Below are positions 1 to 7,720 of a DNA stretch of 54,428 bases, in pieces. The position numbers were made by a program, and so were the translations under genes. The stretch is from Thermaceae bacterium (lineage in GTDB: Bacteria > Deinococcota > Deinococci > Deinococcales > Marinithermaceae). Within the stretch, counting starts at the first letter, position 1, and every line of letters starts with the position of its first letter. A model generated the notes under the pieces. That model worked only from the letters and a program-made list of their open reading frames with translations. It did no database searches and was not told where the DNA came from. The stretch spans positions 1 to 54,428 of the forward strand of contig JALSMT010000049.1 in assembly GCA_026987375.1 (NCBI GenBank). Direction: 5' to 3'.

Positions 1-50
1 CGCAGGGCGCCTTAGGCCCGCGGCGCTTTTGCGGTAAACTGCTTTGGAGA

Positions 51-1262
51 ATGATGGAGCCGCCGCTTACCGTAGTTGGTATCAGTCACAAAACCGCACC
101 GATAGGCATCCGCGAGTGCGTGGCGGTTTCGGGCGAAAGGTTAAAAAGGCTGCTCGCGGGGTTGCGCAGCGAGGCCGACGAGGCGGTAATAGTTTCTACC
201 TGTAACCGCAGCGAGGTTTATCTGGCGGGAGCCCGTCGTGATCCCCGCAGCGTCTACCGCGATCACCTTGGCAATTATCTCCGTTACGCCTATAGTAATA
301 GCGGCGTGGCCGCGCTGGAACACCTTTTCAGGGTATCGGCCGGCTTAGATAGCCTGGTGATGGGGGAGGCGCAGATACTGGGGCAGGTGCGTCAGGGTCT
401 CTTTGCGGCGCGCGAGGCCGGCGTAACCGGCCCGATTACCGAGAAGGCCTTTCAAACGGCGATAGCCGCAGGTAAGCGTTCGCGCAGCGAGACCGCCGTG
501 GGCCGAGGCGCGGTGAGCGTCGCCTACGCCGCGGTAGACCTGGCGCGCTCCGTTTTTGGAGAACTCGAAGGTTTGCGGGCGCTGGTGCTGGGCGCGGGCG
601 AGATGGCGGAAAAAGTATTACAGCACTTAGTTCATTACGGTGCGGCGGAGGTCTGGGTTCTCAACCGGACGCTGGCGAACGCCGAAAAGCTGGCGAGCCG
701 CTTCGGCGGCCGCGCTTACGGGATGGAGAGCGTGGCCGAGGCTCTGGAAAACTCAGACATAGTAGTGGCGTCGGCCAGCGCACCGCAGTACATTGTGCGT
801 TTGCAAAGGGTGCGCGAGGTCCTCAAGAAGCGCGACAAGCCGTTGTTCTTGATAGACATAGCCGTGCCGCGCAACGTCGACCCGCGCGTCGCCAAGCTGC
901 CGGGCGCGTATCTTTACAACATAGACGACTTAGAGGGCGTGGTGGCGCACAACCGCGCCGCGCGCGCAGGCGAGCTGCCGCGAGTCGAGGCGATTATCAA
1001 AGCCGAGATCGCCGCCTGGATGGAGTGGTATGCCGGGCACTTGGCGGCGGACAGGATCCGCCTGCTGCGGAGCTGGGTAGAGAGCACGGTACGCAAAGGG
1101 GTAGAGGAGAGTTTCGCCGCCTGCGCTTCGCGCGAAGAGGAGAGTCTGGCTAAGCAGAAGATGGTGCGTAGGATGACGGGGAAAGCAGCGCACAAACTGA
1201 TAAAACTGGCCAAAGACCCAGAGCTGGGCCCGGCGCTGGAGCGCCTTTTACGGGAGCAATGA
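51..1262 (+). CDS. hemA: Glutamyl-tRNA reductase
   Basis: Reduces glutamyl-tRNA(Glu) to glutamate-1-semialdehyde with NADPH, the first committed step of C5-pathway tetrapyrrole synthesis. The N-terminal catalytic domain shows the STCNRSEVY motif with the nucleophilic Cys at about residue 51, and MGEAQILGQVR near 104-114. The Rossmann NADPH-binding site is VLGAGEMA near 179-186, followed by the helical C-terminal dimerisation domain. Length (403 aa) is normal. Two consecutive ATG codons (51 and 54) follow GGAGA at 46-50. A TAAACT box at 35-40 lies only 10 nt before the first ATG, so the mRNA leader is very short. The stop overlaps the next start as ATGA, indicating coupling to the HemX-like protein. 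Confidence 0.96.
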   Translation: MMEPPLTVVGISHKTAPIGIRECVAVSGERLKRLLAGLRSEADEAVIVSTCNRSEVYLAGARRDPRSVYRDHLGNYLRYAYSNSGVAALEHLFRVSAGLDSLVMGEAQILGQVRQGLFAAREAGVTGPITEKAFQTAIAAGKRSRSETAVGRGAVSVAYAAVDLARSVFGELEGLRALVLGAGEMAEKVLQHLVHYGAAEVWVLNRTLANAEKLASRFGGRAYGMESVAEALENSDIVVASASAPQYIVRLQRVREVLKKRDKPLFLIDIAVPRNVDPRVAKLPGAYLYNIDDLEGVVAHNRAARAGELPRVEAIIKAEIAAWMEWYAGHLAADRIRLLRSWVESTVRKGVEESFAACASREEESLAKQKMVRRMTGKAAHKLIKLAKDPELGPALERLLREQ

Positions 1263-2005
1263 TGGCGCTTCTTTGGGCCGTTTTGGGCGCTATAGTCTTG
1301 CTGCTGGCGCTGGTCTGGGACGAGAGGCGCGCCGGTTGGTCGCTACCCTTCTTTTTGCTGGCGGCCGTTTGGCAGGCGTTGTCTGGCGGGCAGTTTTTGG
1401 GTTCGCCCTTTGAGGTTGCTATGCTGCTGGCCATCGGTTTGGTAGGCATAGCCCGCGGCTACGCCGCGCGGCCGCGCTGGCGTAACTGGGTGCGTTACGT
1501 ATACGCCACCGCGCTCTTTATGGCGCTGCTGTCGCTGCGCTACCACGGCGCCAGCAGCGGCTCCTTGCCCTGGTCGCTGGTCGTTTTTCACGCCGGAGTG
1601 CTGCTGCTTTCTTACCTGAGCTTGACGGTGGCTTTTTTGGCTGCCGAGTCCAAGTGGGCGCAGGACCGACGCCTCAAAAAGGCCCCCTGGAAAGCGCTGG
1701 ATTCGGTGCCGCTGGTAACGCTAAGCCGCCTGGAAGACCCTTATTTGCGGGTCGGCTACGCTCTTTATACGCTGGGTCTGCTGAGCGGACTGGCCTGGGC
1801 CTGGCGTCTCTGGGGAAGCCCGCTCTCGTGGGACGTAAAAGAGGTGGCGGCCCTGCTCAGTTGGTTGTTGTTTACCCTGGTTTTGCTGGATCGCGGCAGG
1901 GGAGGCTCCAGCGGGGCCAGGATTGCGCTGTGGCGCGCGGCCTACCTGACGATGGTCTTCGCCTTCTTCATCGCGCCTTTCTGGGGCGGACGTCACCCAG
2001 TTTAG
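1259..2005 (+). CDS. HemX/CcsA-family cytochrome c assembly membrane protein
   Basis: A polytopic inner-membrane protein of 248 aa with about eight hydrophobic segments. The sequence WDVKE (residues 191-195) in a hydrophobic context is a degenerate form of the tryptophan-rich haem-handling motif of the CcsA/CcmC/HemX family. Histidines near 96 and 111 could be haem ligands. In other bacteria a HemX-type gene next to hemA lowers glutamyl-tRNA reductase levels, while CcsA proteins serve system II cytochrome c biogenesis. The 4-nt overlap with hemA favours a HemX-like role here. That assignment is inference from family and context. Confidence 0.8.
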   Translation: MMALLWAVLGAIVLLLALVWDERRAGWSLPFFLLAAVWQALSGGQFLGSPFEVAMLLAIGLVGIARGYAARPRWRNWVRYVYATALFMALLSLRYHGASSGSLPWSLVVFHAGVLLLSYLSLTVAFLAAESKWAQDRRLKKAPWKALDSVPLVTLSRLEDPYLRVGYALYTLGLLSGLAWAWRLWGSPLSWDVKEVAALLSWLLFTLVLLDRGRGGSSGARIALWRAAYLTMVFAFFIAPFWGGRHPV

Positions 2006-2022
2006 GAAATGTAAATGTATAC

Positions 2023-2052
2023 TTGACATATAGTCAAACATAGGTTTATACT
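2023..2052 (+). promoter_or_regulatory. Strong sigma-A promoter of the DUF2089 operon
   Basis: A consensus -35 TTGACA (2023-2028) and a -10 TATACT (2047-2052) are separated by 18 nt. AGGAGG at 2061-2066 and an ATG at 2072 follow. It is the best consensus promoter on the plus strand of the window and drives the small ORF and the four genes after it. Part of the -35 region is dyadic (TTGACATATAGTCAA), so a repressor could overlap it. Confidence 0.8.
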
Positions 2053-2071
2053 CTCGACATAGGAGGCCGAG

Positions 2072-2164
2072 ATGGCAGCATTAGAGCCGCGGACACGGGA
2101 GAGCCTGCCGGCGCCGCAGAAACGATTAAGGGCGGTAGGCTTCTGGCTGTCCGCCGCTTTTTAG
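2072..2164 (+). CDS. Small ORF, 30 aa, first cistron of the DUF2089 operon
   Basis: A 30-codon frame starts at an ATG placed 5 nt after AGGAGG and directly downstream of a near-consensus promoter. The predicted peptide has a charged N-terminal part rich in Arg, Glu and Pro and a hydrophobic end (AVGFWLSAAF). It stops 34 nt before the start of the next gene, which has its own GGGAGG site. I recognise no family. It could be a small protein working with the operon or a leader peptide that tunes downstream expression. The quality of the initiation signals, not homology, is the reason for calling it. Confidence 0.5.
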   Translation: MAALEPRTRESLPAPQKRLRAVGFWLSAAF

Positions 2165-2198
2165 ATCCGGTCTGCTTGGCGATGAGGGAGGTTAAGAA

Positions 2199-2990
2199 AT
2201 GGACGAGTACGAGCGCATTGCCAATTTATTGGAGTCGGGCAAGATAAGCCTGGCCGAGGCCGAAACGCTGATAGGGGCGTTAGACGAAGGTCCGCATTCG
2301 GAGGAGACGGCTCAGTACGCGGCGCCGGGCGGGCTGCGCGTCAGGCTGCGCCGCGCCGACGTGGAAATCGTCTGCGCTGAGGACGCTTCCGAACCGCAGC
2401 TCGACGAGGGCAGCAGTAAAGAGTTGAAATTGAGCCGCGGCGAAGAAGGCTGGTTGCTGCGGGATAGCCACGAGAGCTCGGGTCTGGCGGCTTTACTGCA
2501 GATCTTGAAGAGCGCGCCTCGGCGGAAGGCGCTACTGCGCGTACCTAAAGGCACGGACGTGCGCATTGAGTTGGGGCAGGGCAAGCTAACGACGCGCGGG
2601 CTCCTGGGGACCTTGCGCGCCGAGCTGGGCCAAGGCGAGGCGCGCTTGCAATCGTTGGCTGAGGTTTACTTAGAGTTGGGACAAGGTAGCGTAGAGGTTG
2701 CTGAGAGTGAGGCGGCGCGTATCGAGGTGGGACAGGGTTCCGTGCGCGCCAGGCTGCGCATCAAAAACGGGCGGCATCGCGTAGAAAGCGGTATGGGTGC
2801 TATCAGCGTAGAGGTTTTGCCGCATAGCGACGTGCGTATTGACGCTCATAGCGGTATGGGCAAGGTCAGGGTTTTGGGCGCAAGTTCCACCGGGGCTGAA
2901 ACAAGCCCTGCAGGGCTGCGCGTAGGAGAGGGAAAAGGACTGCTCACTCTGGAATCCGGTATGGGAGATATAGAGGTGAAACTGACATGA
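2199..2990 (+). CDS. SHOCT-like/DUF4097-type repeat protein
   Basis: 263 aa. Residues 4-30 form a SHOCT-like helical hairpin (LLESGKISLAEAETLIGALD) of the type found at the N-terminus of YvlB/LiaX proteins. From about residue 120 onward there are short repeats built on ELGQG (124, 142, 159), EVGQG (176) and then ESGMG/HSGMG (196, 217, 252), each followed by a beta strand. This resembles the beta-solenoid of DUF4097 proteins. No signal peptide or membrane segment is visible, so it is probably cytoplasmic or peripheral. GGGAGG (2186-2191) sits 7 nt before the ATG. It is translationally coupled (ATGA) to the next gene. Function is unknown; related families are tied to envelope-stress responses in Firmicutes. 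Confidence 0.75.
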   Translation: MDEYERIANLLESGKISLAEAETLIGALDEGPHSEETAQYAAPGGLRVRLRRADVEIVCAEDASEPQLDEGSSKELKLSRGEEGWLLRDSHESSGLAALLQILKSAPRRKALLRVPKGTDVRIELGQGKLTTRGLLGTLRAELGQGEARLQSLAEVYLELGQGSVEVAESEAARIEVGQGSVRARLRIKNGRHRVESGMGAISVEVLPHSDVRIDAHSGMGKVRVLGASSTGAETSPAGLRVGEGKGLLTLESGMGDIEVKLT

Positions 2991-3364
2991 ACGAAGAGCG
3001 CAAACGCATATTGCAGATGCTGGCTGACGGCCAGATCAACGCCGCCGAGGCAGAGGCTTTGCTCGACGCCCTCGACGGCGACGGACGCGACTCGGCTACG
3101 CAACTGACTAAACCCAAGGGCTCGCCGCGGCTGCTGCGGATACGCGTCTCCGATAATGAAGGCAGCAAGGTCAGGCTCAACCTGCCGGTCGCGCTGGCGC
3201 GCTTCGCCTTCAAGTTCATCCCCGAGGAGCAGCGGCGGCAGATAGCCGAGGCGGGGTTCGACCTGGACGAGCTGCTCGCGTCGCTGAGCAGCGAGGTGCC
3301 CGAAGGCAAACTGGTGGAGGTCGAAGGCCCCGCCGGCGAGAACGTTTTGATAGAGGTGGTATGA
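2987..3364 (+). CDS. SHOCT-like domain protein (YvlB/DUF2089-associated)
   Basis: 125 aa. The N-terminus (residues 5-30, ILQMLADGQINAAEAEALL) repeats the helical handle of the preceding protein. It is followed by a compact alpha/beta domain from about residue 42 (LLRIRVSDNEGSKVRLNLPV) to the end (VLIEVV). It overlaps the preceding stop by 4 nt and the next start by 4 nt. It is a second member of a modular set and probably associates with the other handle-bearing proteins. Exact function is unknown. Confidence 0.75.
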   Translation: MNEERKRILQMLADGQINAAEAEALLDALDGDGRDSATQLTKPKGSPRLLRIRVSDNEGSKVRLNLPVALARFAFKFIPEEQRRQIAEAGFDLDELLASLSSEVPEGKLVEVEGPAGENVLIEVV

Positions 3365-3663
3365 GCAACCTGCCAGGCCGCCTGCGCCGCCGCCAGCCAC
3401 GCTGGCTGCACCTGCGGGTGCGCTCGCGGAGCAGGCCGGTACTAAGGCTGATACTGCCGCTCGAGCCCTTCGAAACGCCGCTGGCGTTCTTGCTGGCGCT
3501 GGCGCGCTGGTGGAGCACGCGGCGTCTGGGACGCAGCGGCGGTTGGCGCGCACTCTTTGAGCCCCTGCGCCTGGGAATCGACGGGCTGCAACCCGACGAG
3601 CCGCTTTTGGAAATAGACTCTCACGATAGCTTCGTCTCGATTCACATAGGAGGTTTGCTATGA
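3361..3663 (+). CDS. Small conserved-type protein, handle-less paralogue
   Basis: 100 aa, very basic at the N-terminus. From about residue 15 the pattern LHLRVRSRSRPVLRLILPL, then a hydrophobic/helical middle, then LLEIDSHDSFVSIHIGG tracks the second half of the preceding protein, which has LLRIRVSD...VRLNLPV and LVEVEGP...VLIEV. It lacks the N-terminal handle. It therefore looks like a diverged duplicate of that C-terminal domain. It is coupled by ATGA on both sides. Not assigned to a named family; the relation is inferred by eye. Confidence 0.65.
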   Translation: MSNLPGRLRRRQPRWLHLRVRSRSRPVLRLILPLEPFETPLAFLLALARWWSTRRLGRSGGWRALFEPLRLGIDGLQPDEPLLEIDSHDSFVSIHIGGLL

Positions 3664-4040
3664 AACCGCTCATGCCCCACGAATGTCCGGTGTGCCATTC
3701 CCGTCTCGACGTCACCGCCCTTTCCTGCCCCGGCTGCCATACCCGCATCGAGGGTCGCTTTCAGATAAACGAATTCGCCGCGCTGCCCTCCCAGCAGCTC
3801 GAGATTCTGCGCCTTTTCGTCAAGACCCGCGGCAACCTCAAAGAGATGGAGCGTATTTTAGGGGTGAGCTACCCCACGGTGCGGGCTCGTTTTGAAACGT
3901 TGCTGCGCAGCCTCGGTTATGAGGGGGAAGCGGAGGCGGGCGCTCTCGAAGAGCGCACCCGCGTGCTGGCGCAGCTGGAAAAGGGAGAGATCAGCGCGGA
4001 TGAGGCCGCGGAGCTGTTGCGCGCCTTAAAGAAACGCTGA
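3660..4040 (+). CDS. DUF2089 zinc-ribbon/HTH regulator
   Basis: 126 aa. Four cysteines (C9, C12, C23, C26) form a zinc ribbon. A winged or simple HTH follows at about 46-86 (LRLFVKTRGNLKEMERILGV, then YPTVRARF). The C-terminus (104-124, AQLEKGEISADEAAELLRAL) is the same handle found at the N-termini of the proteins encoded at 2199 and 2987. DUF2089 proteins are predicted transcription factors, usually next to YvlB-like genes, so this is the probable autoregulator of the operon. Its 3' end overlaps the convergent histidine kinase gene by 50 nt. Confidence 0.85.
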   Translation: MKPLMPHECPVCHSRLDVTALSCPGCHTRIEGRFQINEFAALPSQQLEILRLFVKTRGNLKEMERILGVSYPTVRARFETLLRSLGYEGEAEAGALEERTRVLAQLEKGEISADEAAELLRALKKR

Positions 4041-5442
4041 AGGTGGTGCCGCGGCCCACCTCCGACTCCACCCAGACGTCGCCCCCCAGGGCTTCTACGA
4101 TTGCCTTTACTATCGCCAGGCCCAGCCCCGAGCCGCCTGCGGCGCGGTCGCGGGCTTTGTCCACGCGGTAGAAACGGTCGAAGAGGTGGGGCAGGTGCTC
4201 GGCGGGAATGCCGGGGCCGTCGTCGCTGACCTGCACCACCACGCGGTCGCCGGGCAGGCGGACCTTGAGGGCTATCCGTTTCGAGCCGGCTTTTATGGCG
4301 TTGGAGATGAGGTTGGCGAATACCTGGTGCAGGCGTTCGTCGTCGCCCTCCACCCAGACCTCTTCTTCGGGAGCTTCTAAGGCTATCTCTCCGTCGAAGG
4401 TGCGACGGTACTCGGCGGCCACCTCGTTTAGCAGCTCCAAAAGTTCTATTGGCCGTATATCGAAGCGCCAGCCGCCCTCGCTGCCGGCCAGGTCCAGCAG
4501 GTCGGAAACCAGTTTGGTCATGCGCGCCCCCTCGCGGTGAATGGTCTCCAGGCTCTCGCGCTGGGTCTCGGTCACCGGCGTGCGCCGCAGCAGGTAGCCG
4601 ACGTGGCCGAGTATGGCGGTGATGGGCGTGCGCAGCTCGTGAGAGGCGTCGGCCAGAAAGCGCCTTTGCGTCTGGAAGGCGTGTTCCAGCCTCTCGAGCA
4701 TGCGGTTGAGCGCCCGCGCCAGCGCCGCCACCTCGTCGTTGGTATCGGGTTCGGGCAGGCGCGTCAGGCCGCGAATGCTAACCTCTTCGGCTTTCTGGGC
4801 GATGGCTTCCAGTGGTTCCAGAGTGCGTCCCACCAGTACGTAGGTCAGCACCCCCACCAGCGTCAGCACCAGTATCGAGGCCAGTAAGAACACCCGTGAG
4901 AGCTCGGTCAGGGTCATTTCCACCGGTTTGAGCGGTTTGGCCACCAAGACGGCGATCCAGGTATTGCGTAGATTCAAAGGCGCGTTTTCGCCGCGTACCA
5001 GCACGCCGTGCACCAGCAGGCGCATGGGCGCGCCATCGGCCTGCGGCAGCTGCGTTGTGGCCCATACCTCGCCCTTTTGCAGGAGCGATAGGTAGTCTCC
5101 CGGAGTCAGCAGGATGCGCTGCCCTCCCAGGGCGCGGCTGGGCAGAGGGATTACCTCAAAGTTGTTGATGAAGGAGTCGGGGCTTGGTTTGTCGGGCACC
5201 AGGATGTCTATCTCCCCGTAGACCGACGGCGGCAAGACCTTGTCCAAGACATTGGCGTTGCTGCCGTTTTGGAAGGGGATTTGGCTCTGGCTGACTACCT
5301 GCGTAACGGCGTCGCGCAGCTCGCTGCGCAGGGTCTGGTAGAGGTAGCGCTGCAAGAGACCGTAGACGCTGGCGCCGATGACCAGGAGGGACAGCGACAA
5401 GATTAGCAGCGTCAGCAGGGTGATGCGGGTGCGCAGGTTCAC
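3991..5442 (-). CDS. Sensor histidine kinase (HAMP, HisKA, HATPase)
   Basis: 483 aa membrane kinase. Transmembrane helices lie near residues 8-30 and 182-205 and flank an extracytoplasmic sensor of about 150 residues. HAMP spans about 205-258. The H box is FLADASHELRTP with the phospho-accepting His at 268. The N box NLISNAIKAG and the G boxes DDGPGIP and GGSGLGLAI complete the ATPase. It starts at a GTG and lies 41 nt downstream of the response regulator gene, so the two form one operon. The ligand cannot be read from the sequence. The last codons run into the DUF2089 gene in the opposite direction, so convergent transcription could interfere with both. Confidence 0.95.
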   Translation of the reverse strand: MNLRTRITLLTLLILSLSLLVIGASVYGLLQRYLYQTLRSELRDAVTQVVSQSQIPFQNGSNANVLDKVLPPSVYGEIDILVPDKPSPDSFINNFEVIPLPSRALGGQRILLTPGDYLSLLQKGEVWATTQLPQADGAPMRLLVHGVLVRGENAPLNLRNTWIAVLVAKPLKPVEMTLTELSRVFLLASILVLTLVGVLTYVLVGRTLEPLEAIAQKAEEVSIRGLTRLPEPDTNDEVAALARALNRMLERLEHAFQTQRRFLADASHELRTPITAILGHVGYLLRRTPVTETQRESLETIHREGARMTKLVSDLLDLAGSEGGWRFDIRPIELLELLNEVAAEYRRTFDGEIALEAPEEEVWVEGDDERLHQVFANLISNAIKAGSKRIALKVRLPGDRVVVQVSDDGPGIPAEHLPHLFDRFYRVDKARDRAAGGSGLGLAIVKAIVEALGGDVWVESEVGRGTTFSVSLRRATAPRPHPR

Positions 5443-5483
5443 TTAGCGACTGTCCCTCCCCGAGGGTTGTGCGGCTCGGCTGC

Positions 5484-6194
5484 TCAGTCTTCGCGCAAAA
5501 CGTAGCCGACGCCGCGAACGGTGTGGATGAGGCGGCGTTCGCCGTCCGATTCCAGTTTTTTGCGCAAGTAGCCGATGTAGACGTCCACCACGTTCGAGCC
5601 TCCCTGGTAGCCGGGCCAGACCTTTTCTTCGATCTCGAAGCGGCTGAAAACCTTGCCGGGGCTGCGGGCCAGCAGCTCGAGCAGCTCGAACTCCTTGTTG
5701 GAGAGTTCGATGCGGCGGCCGCCGCGGAAGACCTCGCGCCCCTCCAAGTTGATTATCAGGTCAGCGACGCGGATCTCGCCAGTGATCGCCGGAGTTACGC
5801 GCCGCAGGTGCGCCCGCACCCGCGCCAGCAACTCTTCTATCGAGAAGGGCTTTACCAGGTAGTCGTCGGCGCCGGCGTCCAGCCCCTCGACCTTGTCGGT
5901 GACGGTGTCCTTGGCGGTGAGGATGAGAATGGGGATGTTAGAGGTCTTGCGAATGCGGCGGGCCACTTCGAGACCGTCCATCACGGGCAGCATCAGGTCG
6001 AGAATGACCAGGTTGGGGTTCGTCTCGCGGAACTTGGAAAGGCCGGTTATGCCGTCATAAGTAACCTCGGTACGGTAGCCTTCCGCTTGCAGTTCCAGCT
6101 CGATGAAGCGGGCGATGTCCTTTTCGTCTTCTATAATCAGGATGAGCGGTCCGTCTCTGTGTTCGCTCTGGGTTTCGAAATCGTGTTCCATCAT
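5484..6194 (-). CDS. OmpR/PhoB-family response regulator
   Basis: An N-terminal receiver with the [10 protein letters not shown] phosphorylation motif and conserved Lys in LTAKD, followed by a C-terminal winged helix ([20 protein letters not shown] and [12 protein letters not shown]). It is the partner of the kinase encoded immediately downstream. The frame is open further upstream to 6254. I prefer the ATG at 6194 because a good promoter (6242-6270) predicts a transcript starting near 6235, downstream of the ATG at 6254. AGGAGG lies about 14 nt before the chosen ATG, which is longer than usual; the adjacent ATG at 6191 is an alternative. Confidence 0.93.
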   Translation of the reverse strand: MMEHDFETQSEHRDGPLILIIEDEKDIARFIELELQAEGYRTEVTYDGITGLSKFRETNPNLVILDLMLPVMDGLEVARRIRKTSNIPILILTAKDTVTDKVEGLDAGADDYLVKPFSIEELLARVRAHLRRVTPAITGEIRVADLIINLEGREVFRGGRRIELSNKEFELLELLARSPGKVFSRFEIEEKVWPGYQGGSNVVDVYIGYLRKKLESDGERRLIHTVRGVGYVLRED

Positions 6195-6241
6195 GGTTTC
6201 GTTATAGCCTCCTTTCTCATGAGAAAGTGGCGTATATGCTA

Positions 6242-6270
6242 AGAATACACTCATATATTAGAGCAGTCAA
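6242..6270 (-). promoter_or_regulatory. Promoter of the two-component operon
   Basis: On the minus strand, TTGACT (6270-6265) and TATTCT (6247-6242) are 17 nt apart. This matches sigma-A spacing and explains why translation should begin at 6194 rather than 6254. Confidence 0.6.
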
Positions 6271-6290
6271 GCGGGGCAGCCCTGCCCAGT

Positions 6291-6920
6291 TCAAACGTTG
6301 CGCATCAGTAAAAGCCAGACGGCGGCGTACATCGTAGCGCTTCCGCCCAAGACGAATAGGTGCCATAGCTCATGAAAGCCTATGAACCGCAGATTGGGTT
6401 TTTTCAGGCCGTATACGAGAGCGCCCAGAGAGTAAAAAGCGCCGCTGGCCACCATCCAAGCGAAGGCGGAGGCGGGCATTTGCAGCCGCGGCACCAGGAA
6501 TACCGCCAGCCAGCCAAAACCTAGGTAGGAGAGGGTGTAGAGCCAGCGCGGCGCGCTCATTTTCCATACCTTGAGGGAGATGCCCAGCAGCGCCAGGCCC
6601 CATACCAGGCCCAGCCAGCTCCAGCGCGCCGCGCCGGAGAGCATGGTCAGCAGCACCGGCGTATAAGAACCGGCGATGAAGAGGAAGATGGCGGCGTGAT
6701 CGAGCCGCCGCAGCCAGGCTAGGCCGCGCTTGCCCAGGCGCAGAGCGTGGTAGCTGGCGCTGGCGGCGTACATCATGAACATGGTCGCGCCAAACACCGC
6801 GGCCGCCGCGACCAGCTTGGGGTTGGGCCAGACGCGGTAGAGCAGCAGAGCCGTACCGGCTAGGGCCAGCACGGCGCCGGCGGCGTGGGTGTAGGTATTG
6901 ACGGGTTCGCGCGGGGTCAT
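6291..6920 (-). CDS. Hemolysin III / PAQR-family membrane protein
   Basis: 209 aa with seven predicted membrane spans. It carries the family signature blocks THAAGAVLA, ASASYHAL, LDHAAIFLFIAGSYTP and FHELWHLFVLGG; the His, Asp and Ser residues form a putative metal site shared with YqfA/TrhA and adiponectin-receptor relatives. The bacterial role is not settled; membrane-lipid homeostasis has been proposed for TrhA. A TAGACT box (6934-6929) lies 8 nt before the ATG, suggesting leaderless initiation. That box includes the TAG stop of the upstream methyltransferase gene. Confidence 0.88.
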   Translation of the reverse strand: MTPREPVNTYTHAAGAVLALAGTALLLYRVWPNPKLVAAAAVFGATMFMMYAASASYHALRLGKRGLAWLRRLDHAAIFLFIAGSYTPVLLTMLSGAARWSWLGLVWGLALLGISLKVWKMSAPRWLYTLSYLGFGWLAVFLVPRLQMPASAFAWMVASGAFYSLGALVYGLKKPNLRFIGFHELWHLFVLGGSATMYAAVWLLLMRNV

Positions 6921-6931
6921 CTAACCGCAGT

Positions 6932-7660
6932 CTAGGCGCCGCCTTGCTGAGCGTGGTGAGGCTTGGCGGCGAAAACCCAGAAGCGGTCGGAGAGCGCGTG
7001 CGGTTCTTTGGCCTGCGGGTAGGTAAGGCAAAAAACGTTTATGAAGCCGCTCTTTAACAGCATCTGTCGTACTTCTTGGGGCTGGTAGCCGCGCTCTATG
7101 TGCACCTCCACCTCGTCCTCTACCCAGGCTTCCAGCCTTCCCAGGCGAGAGCTCGGATCGTAGCCGTAGACCAGGCGGACGCCGTCTTCCTCCCAGCTGT
7201 CTTCGCGCCACAGCTCTTTCAGGCCTTGGGGGGTATTCAGGTCTGCGGCCAGCCAACCGCCGCGGTTTAGGCTCCGCCAGACGTTTGTAAAGACGCGCTC
7301 CAGGTCGGAGGCGGCGGTCAGGTTGTTGAGGCTGTCGAAAGCGGAATAGACGAGGTCGAATTTGCCTGGCAGTTCGAAATCGCGAAAGTCCGCCTGCAGC
7401 AGTTCCACCGAGGGCAGTTTCTGCCGCGCCCGCGCCAGCATGGCCGCCGAGGAGTCTATACCTGCGGCTGTCAAGCCACGTCGCAAAAAGGGAATAAGGG
7501 CGTTGCCGGTGCCGACGCCCAGCTCGAGAATGCTGCGCGGGGCGAAGCCGAAACCGCCTAAAACCGCCAAAACGAACTCCGCCCAGCCGTCGTAAGGCAC
7601 CTCCGCCATCAGCCGGTCATAGACGCGGCTGAGTATCGAGAAGGGAGGGTGCGTTCTCAT
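6932..7660 (-). CDS. Class I SAM-dependent methyltransferase
   Basis: 242 aa. Motif I is ILELGVGTGNALIP (44-57), followed by the acidic strand AAGIDSSAAML and LLQADFRDFELPGKFDLV for motifs II and IV. The substrate is unknown; relatives are annotated as methyltransferase type 11/25. A TAGACT box (7672-7667) ends 6 nt before the ATG at 7660, so the transcript is probably leaderless. The gene is divergent from the PLP enzyme at 7721, and the two promoters share about 50 nt. Confidence 0.88.
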   Translation of the reverse strand: MRTHPPFSILSRVYDRLMAEVPYDGWAEFVLAVLGGFGFAPRSILELGVGTGNALIPFLRRGLTAAGIDSSAAMLARARQKLPSVELLQADFRDFELPGKFDLVYSAFDSLNNLTAASDLERVFTNVWRSLNRGGWLAADLNTPQGLKELWREDSWEEDGVRLVYGYDPSSRLGRLEAWVEDEVEVHIERGYQPQEVRQMLLKSGFINVFCLTYPQAKEPHALSDRFWVFAAKPHHAQQGGA

Positions 7661-7720
7661 GGCGACAGTCTACGGCGGTATAGTGAGAGTAAGAGCACGG
7701 TCTTTGGGAAAGGGGAAATT

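Noticed and set aside
1-50. GCGCC...GGCGC followed by TTTT before hemA as a terminator
   Set aside because: Stem of only 5 bp and the upstream gene is outside the window, so it cannot be judged.
2846-3748. 300-codon minus-strand frame opposite the DUF2089 operon
   Set aside because: Antisense to three well-supported coupled genes with good start signals.
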